Shown: positions 63,937-64,000 of the stretch, piece after piece
Layout of the letters: the number at the start of each line of letters is the position of its first letter
Position numbering within the stretch: position 1 is the stretch's first letter
NCBI GenBank assembly: GCA_030407315.1
Contig: JALQPE010002665.1
Coordinates: 1-64,000 of the forward strand
DNA length: 64,000 bases
Source: Asparagopsis taxiformis
Lineage: Eukaryota > Rhodophyta > Florideophyceae > Bonnemaisoniales > Bonnemaisoniaceae
Direction: 5' to 3'
Position numbers and translations under genes: made by a program
Notes under the pieces: generated by a model
The model's database searches: none
What the model saw: the letters and a program-made list of their open reading frames with translations, nothing else
What the model was told of the DNA's origin: nothing

Positions 63937-63973
63937 TTACAGCAAAGTCATCGTTACGATGACTTTGCTGTAA
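63937..63973. repeat. Perfect hairpin, 17-bp arms
   Basis: TTACAGCAAAGTCATCG, loop TTA, then its exact reverse complement. About 120 bp after the transposase-like gene. It could be a small foldback element, a transposon end or a structured 3' signal; the window ends 27 bases later. Confidence 0.7.
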
Positions 63974-64000
63974 GAAAACGTTGCCATTACAGTGGCCAAG

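Overview
The window is nuclear DNA of a microbial eukaryote. The supports are a Pol III tRNA-Leu gene, a 74-nt GT-AG intron, secreted S1A (trypsin-family) proteases with signal peptides, AATAAA-like signals, and Copia, Gypsy and LINE retroelements. Short introns, mostly intronless genes and one Gypsy lineage with a WQDD reverse-transcriptase active site would suit an oomycete-like protist, but a chytrid or another lineage is not excluded; the taxon is inference.

Region by region. 1-5.0 kb: one LTR (10-665), a decayed Copia pol (1035-2816) and sequence without a recognisable gene. 5.0-11.0 kb: a decayed LINE on the minus strand, interrupted by a solo LTR (5706-6378, TSD TGGAT) and starting only 28 bp from a tRNA-Leu(AAG) gene (11020-11099). 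11.2-41.7 kb: an array of trypsin-like genes, nearly all on the minus strand: seven open copies, one with a frameshift, one intron-containing membrane-anchored copy that has lost the catalytic His and Ser and carries a stop, and one relic.

Inside the array lies a very large inverted repeat (arms 21491-31058 and 31644-35718, 585-bp spacer, centre near 31351). Each arm carries one trypsin gene with an unusual Tyr at position 193 and one copy of a 137-codon secreted-protein candidate. At the same target site the left arm holds a complete 6.2-kb Copia element and the right arm only its solo LTR, with the same 5-bp TSD. The Copia element has a primer-binding site matching the anticodon stem-loop of initiator tRNA-Met.

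43.0-53.0 kb: two more copies of the 137-codon gene, one split by a nearly intact chromodomain Gypsy (47391-52764). 53.9-57.6 kb: a second, truncated Gypsy. 57.6-58.2 kb: a palindrome-rich 35-bp minisatellite. 58.3-60.0 kb: a foldback repeat and two CRE-like palindromes. 60.0-63.8 kb: a 1267-aa protein resembling Tnp2/Plavaka-type DDE transposases. There are no operons. The genes work as two things: a secreted-protease cluster spread by tandem and inverted duplication, and a dense layer of retroelements nested in it.
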